A stretch of DNA of 64,000 nt from Hyphomicrobium sp. (GTDB lineage Bacteria; Pseudomonadota; Alphaproteobacteria; Rhizobiales; Hyphomicrobiaceae): positions 1,116,001 through 1,180,000 of the forward strand of contig NZ_JAIETU010000002.1 in NCBI RefSeq assembly GCF_019744875.1. The letters run 5' to 3'. The position numbers and the translations under genes were made by a program. Positions 48,827-59,320 of the stretch are shown here, in pieces; the stretch's first letter is position 1, and each line of letters opens with the position of its first letter. The notes under the pieces were generated by a model. It saw only the letters and a list, made by a program, of their open reading frames with translations, searched no databases and had not been told where the DNA came from.

Positions 48827-49167
48827 CTCACGTCTCCACAGCCCGCGTCGGTTCTTGGAGACCGGCAGAAGCGCGGGCAATGCTTCAGCCGGGCGAACCG
48901 GCCTCACCTTCGATGGGAGATCGAAACTTTCGAACGCGCGATCTTGCGCGCTCTCGGATTCACTCGGGCTGTTGTAGTCACTCGAATGACGTCCACTCGA
49001 ACCTCGGCCTTCCTGCGCGAGCGTGCCCGCACAGTGTTCTTGGTTTTGATGCGTCTTTCGAAGACGAACACGCATCGCCGGGAGCTTCGAAGTATTCCGA
49101 AAAGATGCGGGGCACGCAACCCTCGCGGCGCGACGTTCAAACGTAATCCTGCGATCTCACGAGGATG

Positions 49168-50025
49168 TTACGCGACGCGCTCGCCGGTGAGCCATGTCAT
49201 GCGGCTTTCCGCACCTTTCGCGCGCGCGAGTGTCTGCACGAAATACGGAAGTAGACGGGCGAGCTTCTCTTCGAGAGTGTACGGAGGATTTAAAACGAGA
49301 AGCCCCGTGCCCGACAACTCTCCTTCGAGATGCGGGGAGCGCACGTAGAGCTCCACCGAGAGCAGCTTCGGCAATCCCAGCGCGGCGGCGTCGCGTTGAA
49401 AGGCGCGTACGGCGCGCGTGTCCTTGACGGGATACCAGATGATGATGGTGCCGGTGGCGAACCGCCGATGCGCGGCGGAAAGACCTTCCAGCAGGCGGCG
49501 GAATTCGCCGGGCTCCTCGAACGGCGGATCGATCAGCACGACGCCGCGGCGTTCCTTCGGCGGCAACAGGGCTTTCAGTGCGGCCCAGCCGTCGATCGTC
49601 ATGACCTTGGCAGCGGGATCCTTTGCGAACAGCGCGGCCAGCGCTTCCGCATCTTCCGGATGAGCCTCGTTCGCGACGAGCCGATCGCCGCGGCGCATCA
49701 GCCGGCGCGCGAGTAGCGGGCTGCCAGGATAGGCGTTCAGCGCGCCGCCCTCGTTCAACTCGCGCAGCACGCCGAGATACGGAGCGAGGATCTCGGCCAC
49801 TTGAGCCGGCGGCTCGCTGGCCAGGATGCGGCCGATGCCGTCGCGCCATTCGCCCGTCTTCTGCGCTTCGACGCTCGTGAGATCGTAGAGGCCGATGCCG
49901 GCGTGCGTGTCGACGACGCGGAACGGCTGCGGCTTGAGCTTCAGGTGCTCGATGACGAGCGCGAGCACGGCATGCTTCAGGACGTCGGCGAAATTTCCAG
50001 CGTGATAGATGTGTCGATAGTTCAT
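49168..50025 (-). CDS. rlmJ: 23S rRNA (adenine(2030)-N(6))-methyltransferase RlmJ
   Basis: MNYRHIYHAGNFADVLKHAVLALVIEHLKLKPQPFRVVDTHAGIGLYDL, VVLIDPPFEEPGEF. Confidence 0.93.
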   Translation of the reverse strand: MNYRHIYHAGNFADVLKHAVLALVIEHLKLKPQPFRVVDTHAGIGLYDLTSVEAQKTGEWRDGIGRILASEPPAQVAEILAPYLGVLRELNEGGALNAYPGSPLLARRLMRRGDRLVANEAHPEDAEALAALFAKDPAAKVMTIDGWAALKALLPPKERRGVVLIDPPFEEPGEFRRLLEGLSAAHRRFATGTIIIWYPVKDTRAVRAFQRDAAALGLPKLLSVELYVRSPHLEGELSGTGLLVLNPPYTLEEKLARLLPYFVQTLARAKGAESRMTWLTGERVA

Positions 50026-50139
50026 GCCATGCCCCAAAACGATCCGGGGACGCCACGGCTTCGAAGCCGCGCCATCCCCGGCGCTTGGTAGCACATTCAT
50101 GGGCGCGCGCGAGCGGCCGGCGCCGTCGCGCGCGATACC

Positions 50140-50694
50140 TCAGCCAGCGAGCGGCGGCTGATAGGTCTGCGTGGCGTAGGGTTGGGGGGCCGAGGACTGA
50201 CCTGCGGCTTCCGATCCGGGGCTGCGTTCGAGCTGCGGGGCGATTTCAGCCGGATCGCGCACGCGGCGCGAACGGCCGTCGAACACCGCACCCTGCTCGA
50301 TCGACAGCAGGTGGCTGTGGATGTCGCCGTCGACCTCGGCACCGGCGTGAAGAACGACGTGCGTGCCCATGATGGCGCCGGATACGCGGCCGAACACATC
50401 GACCGTCTCGGCCGCGATCGCGCCGTTGATGACGGCTTCCTTGCCGACTTCGAGCTGGCGGCTGTGCAGATCGGCCTGGATGTTGCCGAGAACCTTGAGG
50501 GAGCCTTTGCAGCGGATCGTGATCGTCTGGCCTTCGATCGAGAGATCGTTGCCGATGACGGACTGCGTATCGGACCCGGCGGACGCGACTGCATGCAGGT
50601 GCTGCTTCTCGACGCCGATGTTGCGATCAAGGCGACGGAGCTGCGGTGCGGGGGCTTCGACTGGAACGGGCTCGGGCTTGCGATTGAAAACCAT
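50140..50694 (-). CDS. bactofilin-family polymer-forming protein
   Basis: SVIGNDLSIEGQTITIRCKGSLKVLGNIQADLHSRQLEVGKEAVINGAIAAETVDVFGRVSGAIMGTHVVLHAGAEVDGDI. Confidence 0.88.
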   Translation of the reverse strand: MVFNRKPEPVPVEAPAPQLRRLDRNIGVEKQHLHAVASAGSDTQSVIGNDLSIEGQTITIRCKGSLKVLGNIQADLHSRQLEVGKEAVINGAIAAETVDVFGRVSGAIMGTHVVLHAGAEVDGDIHSHLLSIEQGAVFDGRSRRVRDPAEIAPQLERSPGSEAAGQSSAPQPYATQTYQPPLAG

Positions 50695-50930
50695 TACTCA
50701 TCTCCTTGACGCTAACCATAATCCGCACACGCCTTCCATGCGTTGGGAGTTGGTCGAAAACATGTCCAAAGTTTTGCTCCGAGCGAGTTGATCGATCGCG
50801 CACGACTTCTATCGCGCACTTCTCAGATGGTTGCAGGACGCGGGTTGCAGCCCGCCGCGCGAGGTCTCATGTCTTGTCTGAGGTGAACGACAACTGCAGA
50901 CGATCGACGCCCAAGATCGCTGGAGACACC

Positions 50931-51677
50931 ATGAGCGCAAACGACGATAAGACGCTCGCCACGCACGCTTCCACCATTGCGGCGACGCCGGCATGCGGCG
51001 CAGAAATCCCTGCGCCAGACGCTGATTTTTCAGCGCGCGAGGCGATGGTGATCGCGATCGGTCAGTGCTTCGCGAGGTATGCCCACATGCCAGAAGCGGG
51101 CTCGCTTTCACCTCGCGTGCGCGATGCGATGCTCGCGGTACCCCGCCACCTGTTCGTTCCTGAGCAAGACCGGGCGCGCGCCTATCTCAACGTTCCCGTC
51201 CCGATCGGCTACGGCCAGACCATCTCGCAGCCGTTCATCGTCGCGCTCATGACCGAGCTGCTGCATCTGGCGCCCGACGCGCGGGTGCTCGAAATCGGAA
51301 CCGGCTGCGGATATCAGACGGCTATCCTCTCGCGGCTCGCGCAACATGTGTTCTCGATGGAAATCGTCGCGCCGCTCGCCGAACGGGCAGCGCGCACATT
51401 TTCCGATCTCGGACTTTCGAACGTGACCACGCGCATCGGCGACGGTCATCGCGGCTGGCCGGACGAGGCCCCCTTCGACGCCATCCTCGTCGCCGCCGCT
51501 CCGGCCCGGGTGCCCGAGGCCCTGGTGCGCCAATTGCGGCCGGGCGGGCGCCTTGCCCTGCCGGTCGGGGAAAGCGCGCAGCAACTCATTGTTGTCGAAA
51601 TGCGGAGCGATCAATCGTCCGTGCAGAGGGAAATTATTCCCGTATGCTTTGTTCCGCTTACGTCCGAGGACGTTTAG
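50931..51677 (+). CDS. pcm: protein-L-isoaspartate O-methyltransferase family protein
   Basis: VPRHLFVPEQDRARAYLNVPVPIGYGQTISQPFIVALMTELL, VLEIGTGCGYQTAILSRLA. Confidence 0.9.
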   Translation: MSANDDKTLATHASTIAATPACGAEIPAPDADFSAREAMVIAIGQCFARYAHMPEAGSLSPRVRDAMLAVPRHLFVPEQDRARAYLNVPVPIGYGQTISQPFIVALMTELLHLAPDARVLEIGTGCGYQTAILSRLAQHVFSMEIVAPLAERAARTFSDLGLSNVTTRIGDGHRGWPDEAPFDAILVAAAPARVPEALVRQLRPGGRLALPVGESAQQLIVVEMRSDQSSVQREIIPVCFVPLTSEDV

Positions 51678-51785
51678 CAAATACCCAAGGGCAATTGCCA
51701 TGACCACCAAAGCCGGGCTTGCGCGGCGATGGCTTCAGCTTCAAATTTCGAGCGCTCTCAGCTGATCCGATGGAGACGACGGGAA

Positions 51786-52001
51786 ATGGACGACCTGGAC
51801 CGGTTCGAACCGGAGCTACATACCTTCAGCGGAACGGTACGCCTGTGGGCAACGAGCACAGCCGAGGTGATTACGGACAGTGGGCTAGTGCTGTTTCTCG
51901 ATACGCGCGGGCAACCGCCGATGCCGGTCGGCTCACGCGTCAAGATCGACACGCGGAAGTACCGCCCCTGTCATTTCGTCACGAAGGTGACACCGGTTTA
52001 A
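51786..52001 (+). CDS. small hypothetical protein
   Basis: MDDLDRFEPELHTFSGTVRLWATSTAEVITDSGLVLFLDTRG; compact beta-rich-looking ORF downstream of pcm. Confidence 0.5.
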   Translation: MDDLDRFEPELHTFSGTVRLWATSTAEVITDSGLVLFLDTRGQPPMPVGSRVKIDTRKYRPCHFVTKVTPV

Positions 52002-52053
52002 ATGGTGGGAGCATGAGGAGCTACGGCGTGAGGGTTGGGCGCGGCCGAGCGGG

Positions 52054-54597
52054 CTAGATGCGCGCGACGAAGCTGTCGACGACCCGTTTGCGGCCGGCGT
52101 GATCGAACTCGATCGTGAGCTTGTTGCCGTCGACGTCGGTGACGGTGCCGGGGCCAAACTTCTGATGGCGGACGCGCGCGCCTACCGTGTAGCCGGCCCC
52201 CTTCGCCGCCGATGATGCGATCAGCTCGCCCTCGATGGTGATCGGCGGCCGCATGGGCCGCATACCCGCCTGCTTCTGGCGGTCCGCATCGCGCGACCAG
52301 TTGGCGGATTTTGCTTCTTCATGCGATTTGGCGCGCTGCCAGCCGGGCGTGTCGTAGCTCGCCCCGAAGCGCGGTGATGCGTCGTCAAAGCGGCTCTTGC
52401 CATACGGCGCCCGGCCAAAGCCGCCCTGCTCGAACGGATTGCCGAAATTCTGATAGGCGCCGCCGAACGGGCTCTTCGTTTCAATGACCTCGGTATCGCC
52501 TTCCGGCAGATCGTCCACGAAACGCGACGGAATGGCGGACTGATAGAGGCCGCGTGTGCGCCGGTTCTGCGCAAACGACACCTTGGCCAGCTTGCGGGCC
52601 CGCGTGATGCCGACGTAGGCGAGGCGGCGCTCCTCTTCGAGGCCCTTCTCGCCGCTTTCGTCGAGCGAGCGCTGATGGGGAAACAGCCCCTCCTCCCACC
52701 CGGGAAGAAAGACCGTGTTGAACTCGAGGCCCTTGGCGGCGTGCAGCGTCATGAGGCTGACGCGGTCGCCGTCGTCGCCCTGCTCGGTGTCCATGACGAG
52801 GCTGACGTGCTCGAGGAAGCTCTCCAGCGTCTCGAACTGGTGCATGAAGCGCACAAGTTCTTTCAGGTTCTCGAGCCGCGACTGGGCTTGCGGGCTCTTG
52901 TCGCTCTGCCAGTGCGCGGTGTAGCCGCTCTCGTCCAAGATGAGCTCGGCCAGCTCGGTGTGCTTCATGCCGTCGGAGAGGCCGCGCCAGCGCTCGAAGG
53001 CGTGCACGAGGTCGGACAGCGATTTGCGCGCCTTGCCGGCGAGTTCTTCGGTCTCGATGATCTCGCGGGCGGCGCGGAACAGCGGCACGGCGCGGGCGCG
53101 GGCCAGGGCGTGGATGCGCTCGACGCTGGTGTCACCGAGGCCGCGCTTCGGGACGTTGATGATGCGCTCGAACTTGAGGTCGTTCGACGGATTGTGCGTC
53201 ACTTCCAGATAGGCCAGCGCGTCCTTCACCTCGGCGCGCTCATAGAAGCGCGGGCCGCCGATGACGCGATAGGGCAGACCGGTCGTGACGAAGCGGTCTT
53301 CGAAGGCGCGCATCTGGAACGAGGCGCGCACGAGGATCGCGATTTCGTTCAGCCGCTGGCCAGCCGCGCGCTGCTCCTCGATGGTGCGCACGATGGAGCG
53401 CGCCTCCTCCTCGTCGTCCCAGACGCCCATGACGGTGACTTTGTCGCCGCGCTCGCCGTCGGTGAAGAGTGTCTTGCCGAGACGGCCCTTATTGGCCGCG
53501 ATGAGGCCCGAGGCCGCCGAGAGAATGTGTCCCGTCGAGCGGTAGTTGCGCTCCAGGCGAATGATCCTGGCGCCGGGGAAGTCGGTCTCGAAACGCAGGA
53601 TGTTGTCCACCTCGGCGCCGCGCCAGCCGTAGATCGACTGATCGTCGTCGCCGACGCAGCAGACATTCGGAGAGCCTTGGGCGAGCAGGCGCAGCCAGAG
53701 GTACTGGACGACGTTGGTGTCCTGGTACTCGTCGACCAGGATGTAGCGGAAGCGGCGATGGTAGTCGGCGAGGATATCCGGGTGCTCCAAGAACAACCGG
53801 AGCGTTTCGAGCAGGAGATCGCCGAAGTCGGCCGCGTTGAGTTCCTTCAGGCGCTTCTGGTAGGCGGCATAGAGATGCGCGCCCTTGCCGCCGGCGAAGC
53901 CGAAGCTCTCTCCGGCGGGCACTTTCGCGGGCGTGAGGCCGCGGTTTTTCCAACTGTCGATGAGGCCCGCGAGCTGGCGCGCCGGCCAGCGGTCCTTGTC
54001 CAGTCCCTCTGCGTCGATCACCTGCTTGATGAGGCGGAGCTGATCGTCGGTGTCGAGGATGGTGAAACCGGATTTCAGGTCGACCAGCTCGGCGTGACGG
54101 CGCAGGATCTTGACGCCGATGGAGTGGAACGTGCCGAGCCACGGCATGGCCTCGACAGCGCCGCCGACAAGCGTGCCGATGCGCGTCTTCATCTCGCGCG
54201 CGGCCTTGTTCGTGAACGTGACGGCGAGGATCTGGCTGCCGTAGGCGCGGCCGGTCGCCAGGATGTGGGCGATGCGCGTCGTCAGAACGCGGGTTTTGCC
54301 GGTGCCTGCGCCCGCGAGAACCAGCACGGGGCCGTCGAGGGCTTCGACCGCGGCGCGCTGCTCGGGATTGAGGCCGTTGAGGTAAGGCGGCATGGCGCTC
54401 GCGCGGGCGCGCTCGGAGATGGAGCGGCGTTCGGGCGGGGCATCGTTGAATGCGTCGTGGCTCTGCTCGGCGTCGCTCCCATGGGCGCGCTCCAGCCCCT
54501 GCGCACGCGGGGCCGCCGCGTTCGGAGCCATCGGCAGATCGAACGGCGGGAGATCGCCGTCCCCGTCCTGGGCGGCTCGTTTATCGTTTTGCGACAT
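52054..54597 (-). CDS. uvrD: UvrD/PcrA-type ATP-dependent DNA helicase
   Basis: LNPEQRAAVEALDGPVLVLAGAGTGKTRVLTTRIAHIL, VDEYQDTN, VGDDDQSIYGWRGA, VSLMTLHAAKGLEF; start at MSQNDKR. Confidence 0.94.
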   Translation of the reverse strand: MSQNDKRAAQDGDGDLPPFDLPMAPNAAAPRAQGLERAHGSDAEQSHDAFNDAPPERRSISERARASAMPPYLNGLNPEQRAAVEALDGPVLVLAGAGTGKTRVLTTRIAHILATGRAYGSQILAVTFTNKAAREMKTRIGTLVGGAVEAMPWLGTFHSIGVKILRRHAELVDLKSGFTILDTDDQLRLIKQVIDAEGLDKDRWPARQLAGLIDSWKNRGLTPAKVPAGESFGFAGGKGAHLYAAYQKRLKELNAADFGDLLLETLRLFLEHPDILADYHRRFRYILVDEYQDTNVVQYLWLRLLAQGSPNVCCVGDDDQSIYGWRGAEVDNILRFETDFPGARIIRLERNYRSTGHILSAASGLIAANKGRLGKTLFTDGERGDKVTVMGVWDDEEEARSIVRTIEEQRAAGQRLNEIAILVRASFQMRAFEDRFVTTGLPYRVIGGPRFYERAEVKDALAYLEVTHNPSNDLKFERIINVPKRGLGDTSVERIHALARARAVPLFRAAREIIETEELAGKARKSLSDLVHAFERWRGLSDGMKHTELAELILDESGYTAHWQSDKSPQAQSRLENLKELVRFMHQFETLESFLEHVSLVMDTEQGDDGDRVSLMTLHAAKGLEFNTVFLPGWEEGLFPHQRSLDESGEKGLEEERRLAYVGITRARKLAKVSFAQNRRTRGLYQSAIPSRFVDDLPEGDTEVIETKSPFGGAYQNFGNPFEQGGFGRAPYGKSRFDDASPRFGASYDTPGWQRAKSHEEAKSANWSRDADRQKQAGMRPMRPPITIEGELIASSAAKGAGYTVGARVRHQKFGPGTVTDVDGNKLTIEFDHAGRKRVVDSFVARI

Positions 54598-54946
54598 CGG
54601 GTTCGATCTATAGCACCCAGCAGTGGGCGGCAACGGGGCGGGCAAAAGTGCCCACATGACAAAAATATAGGACGGCTTTTTGCGTTGGCCACCTAACTCC
54701 CGTGTGCCCACAGGAAAATGCCCCAATTGGGGGTCACACTTGTGGTCACTGTTGGGCTATGGTGACGCGGCGGCGTCGCCGGTTGCACACGGCGTTGCCA
54801 GAGCGGTCTGCTGTCGACCGCGCCGGGGGGCAAGCAGGTCTGTTGCGCGGTTCAGCCGCGCCGTGGCGTGCTGGCTGGCGGCGCGCGGCTGCGGCCCGCG
54901 TCTTCGCGATCGCAGTTCCAATGGATCTTGAGCAGACAAGACGCGG

Positions 54947-57900
54947 ATGAACAACGCTCTCCTCTATCTCGGCGGCATTCTGATCACCGCGTTGGCGGTT
55001 CTTTTCGCCGTGCCGCGCTTCATCGACTGGAACAGCTATCGCGGCGTCTTCGAAGAAGAGGCTTCGCGCGTGTTGGGCCGCGAGGTGCGCGTGGGCGGCG
55101 CCGTCAACGTGCGCCTGCTGCCGGCGCCGTTCGTCAGCTTCGAGAAGCTCCGCATCGCCGATCTCGGCGCCGACGGCGGCAACTCCATCATCCGGGTCGA
55201 GAGCTTCACGATGTGGCTTTCCGTGCCGCCGCTTCTGCGCGGCGTGCTGGAAGCCCATCGCGTCGAGCTGGGCCGGCCCGTCGTCAGCCTGTCCACCAAC
55301 GAGCAGGGAAGCGGCAACTGGCGGACGCTGGCCTTCTCGCCCGACGCGGTCCGTTTCGTGCCCAAAGACGTGGCGCTGCAGTCGGTGCAGGTCCATGACG
55401 GGGCGGTCATCATCAGCGGCCCGCAGCGCAACGAGCTGGCGCGCCTGGACGACGTCAACGGCGAGTTGACGGCCGAGGCTCTCGAAGGCCCATTCAAATT
55501 CCGCGGCAGCGCCAACTGGGGCGGCACACTGCGCCACATCAAGCTCGCGACGTCGAAGATGGATACCGACGGCGTGCTGCGCTTCAAGACCGCCATCGAC
55601 GTTCCCGCGACCTCCAACAGCTACGTGTTCGACGGACGGCTGAGCGACATCAAGGAAAAGCCGACTCTGGACGGTGACCTGACGGCGAAATTCGCCCTGG
55701 GACATGGGCCGAAGCCAGCGCCCGTCACCGCGGCCGATCCTGTTGTTGAGCCGGAGCCTGCGGCGGGCGCGCAAACCGGGCCGGCTTCGCCCAACGTCGC
55801 CGCTCCGCCGGCTGTCGTATCTGAGGCACAAAAGGGTGCAGCTCCGGCCGCGAACGGCTCGCGCGGCTTCGATCTCAAGGCCAAGCTGACGGGATCGACA
55901 ACGGCGGTGGCACTCAAGGACATCGCCGTCTCGCTCGATGCCGGCGCGACACCGCAGCTCATCACGGGCGAAGCGGTGTTCGACTGGGCGCAACGCATGC
56001 GCGTGGACCTCTCGCTCGCCTCACGCTGGCTCGACCTCGACCAGATCTCGCCGCCGGGCGAGGCAAAGGTTCCGCTCGAAGCCGGGCGCGGCTACTTCGA
56101 GGCACTCGCCGCGGCCCTGCCGCAGGAGGCGGACACCAACGCACGGCTGGAATTCGATCAACTGACGCTCGGCGGCGAGCCGATCAGCAACGTGCGCCTT
56201 GCGGCGTCGCGCGCCGGGGGGCCGCTGGAGCTGAAGGGCGTGCGCGCCGACCTGCCGGGCGGCGTGCGGCTCGAGCTCGACGGCATCCTGACGCCGTCCG
56301 GCAAGGTGCCGCGCCTCGACGGCTCGCTGTTCGTTTCCGGCAAAAGCCTGCTGCGCTTTCTCGCCTGGGGATTCGCCAATCCCACGCTCGCCGCAGACCG
56401 CAACGACGGGGCGTTCTCGCTCGATGGGCAGTTCGCGCTCGGAGACGGCACACTGGCGCTGTCGAATGCGGCGTTCGAGTTCGCCGATACGCCGCTCGCG
56501 GGCGATCTCAAGATCGATCTCGGAGAGCAGAAAAAACTCGTCATGACCGTCGAAGGGCCGCGCATCGACGTTGCGCAGATCGGGCCCGGGCTGATCGGCC
56601 TCAACGTGATGCGCGGGCTCTTGCTCGGCACCGACGCGCCCGCCGCAGACCCTGCGGGCGCCGCTCCCGACACCGCCGTCACGAAACTGCTCGATCCCAA
56701 GACGGCCGATCTCTCGCTCGACCTCAAGGTTGCCGAGCTGGTCGACGGCAGCCGGATCCTGAAAGACGTCGACACCAGCATCCGGCTGGAGCGCGGAACG
56801 CTTTCGATCCCGCGCCTCAAGTTCTCGACCCCGCAGGGGCTCACGGTCGAAGCCGATGGCGAAGCGCGTGACGTGCCTGCGCATCCCAAGGGGGCCATTC
56901 ACGGGCTCGTATCCGCGCCCAACCCGGAGGCGGCGCGCGCGTTCCTGACGCTGCTCGACGTCGATCCCGACTGGACGGCCGACCTCGACCGTGTCGCGGC
57001 CCTCGCGCCCTTCCGCGTGGCGGGCACCTTGCAGCTCGCCGGTGCGCCGACCGACGGCAGCACGCTTTCGCTCGACGGTACGGTCGGCGGCGGGCGCGTG
57101 AACGCCACGGTGCGGCTGGACGGCGACCGCAGCAAATGGCGATCCGCGCCGCTCGACGCGCAGATGTCGCTCGAGAGCCAGGACATCGCGCGCGTGATCG
57201 CGACCTTGTTCGGCGCCAAGCCGGTCGCGACGGAGCCCGCTCCGCCGACACCGGCCGCTGCTGCAGGCCAGCCTCCCGCCGTTCAGGTTGGGCGGGCGAT
57301 CCTCAAGGCGACCGGCGTGCCGGCCGACGGATTGCTCACGCTCGTCGACGCGACCGGCAACGGTCTTTCGCTCGGCTATCGCGGAAAGCTGCGGTTGCCC
57401 GCGCCGGGTCAGTCCACCGCAGATGGCCACCTGCAGGTTTCCGCCGCCGATGCCCGCACGGTGCTGGCGCTCAGCGGGCTCGCGAACTCGGACCGGATGG
57501 CAGCCGGCGCCCTGAATGGCGCGGTCCACATCCAGCGCAACCCGGGCAAGCTGGTGCTGACCAGCGACACGCTGACGATCGGCAGCGGCATTCTATCCGG
57601 CGAAGTCTCGCTGAGCTCCAAGGACGGCGGGCCGCAGACGATCGACGCCAAGATCACCACCAACAAGACAACGATAGCTTCGCTGCTGTGGCCGGTGCTC
57701 GGCAAGTCGACCGATGCCGACATCCTCAATTCCATTACCCCCGCGCCGGCACCGGCGCCGCGCGCCAACGCGCGCCAGCAGCAGGCGGAAGCGCAGGCAG
57801 CCCCCCCGACCATCGTCTGGCCGGAGCAGACGTTCGACCTCGCACCGCTCGACAAGCTTTCGGGCACGGTGGATCTCAAGATCGGGGCGCTGGAGATCGA

Positions 57901-59065
57901 ACCGGGGCTTACGGTTCGCAACGCGCGCCTCCTGGCGACCCTCGCACCCGGCGCGCTCAACGTGACGAAGCTCACGGGCGAGGCGGTGGGCGGGCGGATG
58001 CTCTCTCATCTCGACATCGCGAAGGCGGCGGCAGGGGTCGAAGTGTCCGGCGCTCTCCGGATCGACATCGACAGCAAGCCGCTCGAACCCAGCACCAATG
58101 GGGCCGACGACGCTCTGCCGCCGGGCGACGCCGCCGCGTTCGGCGTGACGTTCTCCGGCCGGGCGCTCAGCCCCGCCGCCGTCCTCTCGACCCTGACCGG
58201 AAAGGGCGAGATCACGATCGGCGATGCGACGCTGACCGGCAACTCTCCGGCCGCGGTCTCGATGGTGGCGCGGTCGGCGCTGACGGGCCAGGGACCCAAT
58301 AGCGGCGCAGCACTTTCCGATGCCATTCGCGAGGCGCTGAAGAGCGGCGAGGTCAAGCTCGGCAAAATCACCATCCCGGTCCTGATCGGCGACGGCGCGC
58401 TCAAGCTCGAACGGGTGCGCATTGAGATGAAGGACGGCCGATCTACGTTTGCGACCGCCGTCGAACTCGCGACCATGAAAATCGACAGCGAATGGCAGAT
58501 CGAGCCAAAGCTCGACGGCGCGCTCGCGGCCTCGCCTGAGCGCGCGGTGCTGCCGCCCGTTACTGTCGTGTATTCCGGCAAGCTCAGCCAGTTTGCGGAT
58601 CTCGTCCCGACCGTGTCAGCGGGCAGCCTCGAGCGGGAGCTTGTGGTGCGCAAGATGGAGATGGACGTCGGTGAGCTCGAACGGCTGCGCAAGCTCGACG
58701 AGCAGCGCGCACGCGAAGATGCCGCGCGCCGCAAAGCCCAGGAGGAAGAGCAGGCGCGGATCGAAGCCGAGCGGCGCAAGGCGCTCGAAGCCGATCAGGA
58801 ACGCACGGCACCGCCCCCGGCGCCGCAGAACGGCCTGGCGCCCGACGGCGCGCCACCCGGAGATGCGCCCGCGCCGGGAGCCGATCCGACTGGGGCCGAC
58901 ATCACCGACGATACGCTCGCCCGCCCGCCGCAGGACGCACGGCCCGCAGGCGACCTCGAAGCTGCCGCGCCGCCACCGCAGGCAGCGCCCTCGCCCGCCA
59001 CGCAGCGGCCGCGCCGCAAGCGGCCCGTGGACGATGCGTGGCAACCGTTCCAGCAGCTCAATTGA
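54947..59065 (+). CDS. AsmA-family protein
   Basis: 1372 aa; N-terminal TM LLYLGGILITALAVLFAVPRFIDWNSYRGVFEEEASRVLGREVRVGGAVNVRLLP; repetitive beta-rich domain; charged coiled C terminus. Confidence 0.88.
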   Translation: MNNALLYLGGILITALAVLFAVPRFIDWNSYRGVFEEEASRVLGREVRVGGAVNVRLLPAPFVSFEKLRIADLGADGGNSIIRVESFTMWLSVPPLLRGVLEAHRVELGRPVVSLSTNEQGSGNWRTLAFSPDAVRFVPKDVALQSVQVHDGAVIISGPQRNELARLDDVNGELTAEALEGPFKFRGSANWGGTLRHIKLATSKMDTDGVLRFKTAIDVPATSNSYVFDGRLSDIKEKPTLDGDLTAKFALGHGPKPAPVTAADPVVEPEPAAGAQTGPASPNVAAPPAVVSEAQKGAAPAANGSRGFDLKAKLTGSTTAVALKDIAVSLDAGATPQLITGEAVFDWAQRMRVDLSLASRWLDLDQISPPGEAKVPLEAGRGYFEALAAALPQEADTNARLEFDQLTLGGEPISNVRLAASRAGGPLELKGVRADLPGGVRLELDGILTPSGKVPRLDGSLFVSGKSLLRFLAWGFANPTLAADRNDGAFSLDGQFALGDGTLALSNAAFEFADTPLAGDLKIDLGEQKKLVMTVEGPRIDVAQIGPGLIGLNVMRGLLLGTDAPAADPAGAAPDTAVTKLLDPKTADLSLDLKVAELVDGSRILKDVDTSIRLERGTLSIPRLKFSTPQGLTVEADGEARDVPAHPKGAIHGLVSAPNPEAARAFLTLLDVDPDWTADLDRVAALAPFRVAGTLQLAGAPTDGSTLSLDGTVGGGRVNATVRLDGDRSKWRSAPLDAQMSLESQDIARVIATLFGAKPVATEPAPPTPAAAAGQPPAVQVGRAILKATGVPADGLLTLVDATGNGLSLGYRGKLRLPAPGQSTADGHLQVSAADARTVLALSGLANSDRMAAGALNGAVHIQRNPGKLVLTSDTLTIGSGILSGEVSLSSKDGGPQTIDAKITTNKTTIASLLWPVLGKSTDADILNSITPAPAPAPRANARQQQAEAQAAPPTIVWPEQTFDLAPLDKLSGTVDLKIGALEIEPGLTVRNARLLATLAPGALNVTKLTGEAVGGRMLSHLDIAKAAAGVEVSGALRIDIDSKPLEPSTNGADDALPPGDAAAFGVTFSGRALSPAAVLSTLTGKGEITIGDATLTGNSPAAVSMVARSALTGQGPNSGAALSDAIREALKSGEVKLGKITIPVLIGDGALKLERVRIEMKDGRSTFATAVELATMKIDSEWQIEPKLDGALAASPERAVLPPVTVVYSGKLSQFADLVPTVSAGSLERELVVRKMEMDVGELERLRKLDEQRAREDAARRKAQEEEQARIEAERRKALEADQERTAPPPAPQNGLAPDGAPPGDAPAPGADPTGADITDDTLARPPQDARPAGDLEAAAPPPQAAPSPATQRPRRKRPVDDAWQPFQQLN

Positions 59066-59071
59066 CGTCAG

Positions 59072-59320
59072 TCAGTCGCGATTGCCGCCGTCGTAGCTCG
59101 TGACGGCGGCGGCGGCGCGCACATCGTGCAGGATCCAGACACGCACGGCGCTGGACAGGCCCGCCGCGCCGCGCGTCTCGTCGATGCGCGCGATGAGGGC
59201 GGCCAGCGAAATGCGCTCACGCGCCGCGGCATCCTTCAAGGCCTCCCAGAAGGCATGCTCGAGAGAGATCGACGTCCGGTGGCCGCGAATGGAGAACGAG
59301 CGCTTGACCGGGCGGGTCAT
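59072..59320 (-). CDS. ribbon-helix-helix domain protein
   Basis: RHRTSISLEHAFWEALKDAAARERISLAALIARID-like core (RSFSIRGHRTSISLEHAFWEALKDAA). Confidence 0.82.
   Translation of the reverse strand: MTRPVKRSFSIRGHRTSISLEHAFWEALKDAAARERISLAALIARIDETRGAAGLSSAVRVWILHDVRAAAAVTSYDGGNRD

Noticed and set aside
51795-51820. tRNA T-loop-like ggttcgaacc
   Set aside because: Lies within a plausible coding frame (LDRFEPEL) with no flanking cloverleaf.
52675-54696. 673-aa plus-strand ORF
   Set aside because: Shadow ORF antisense to uvrD.
54598-54720. LexA box for uvrD
   Set aside because: gttcgatctat near 54600 matches one half of GTTC-N7-GTTC, but the second half is not present.
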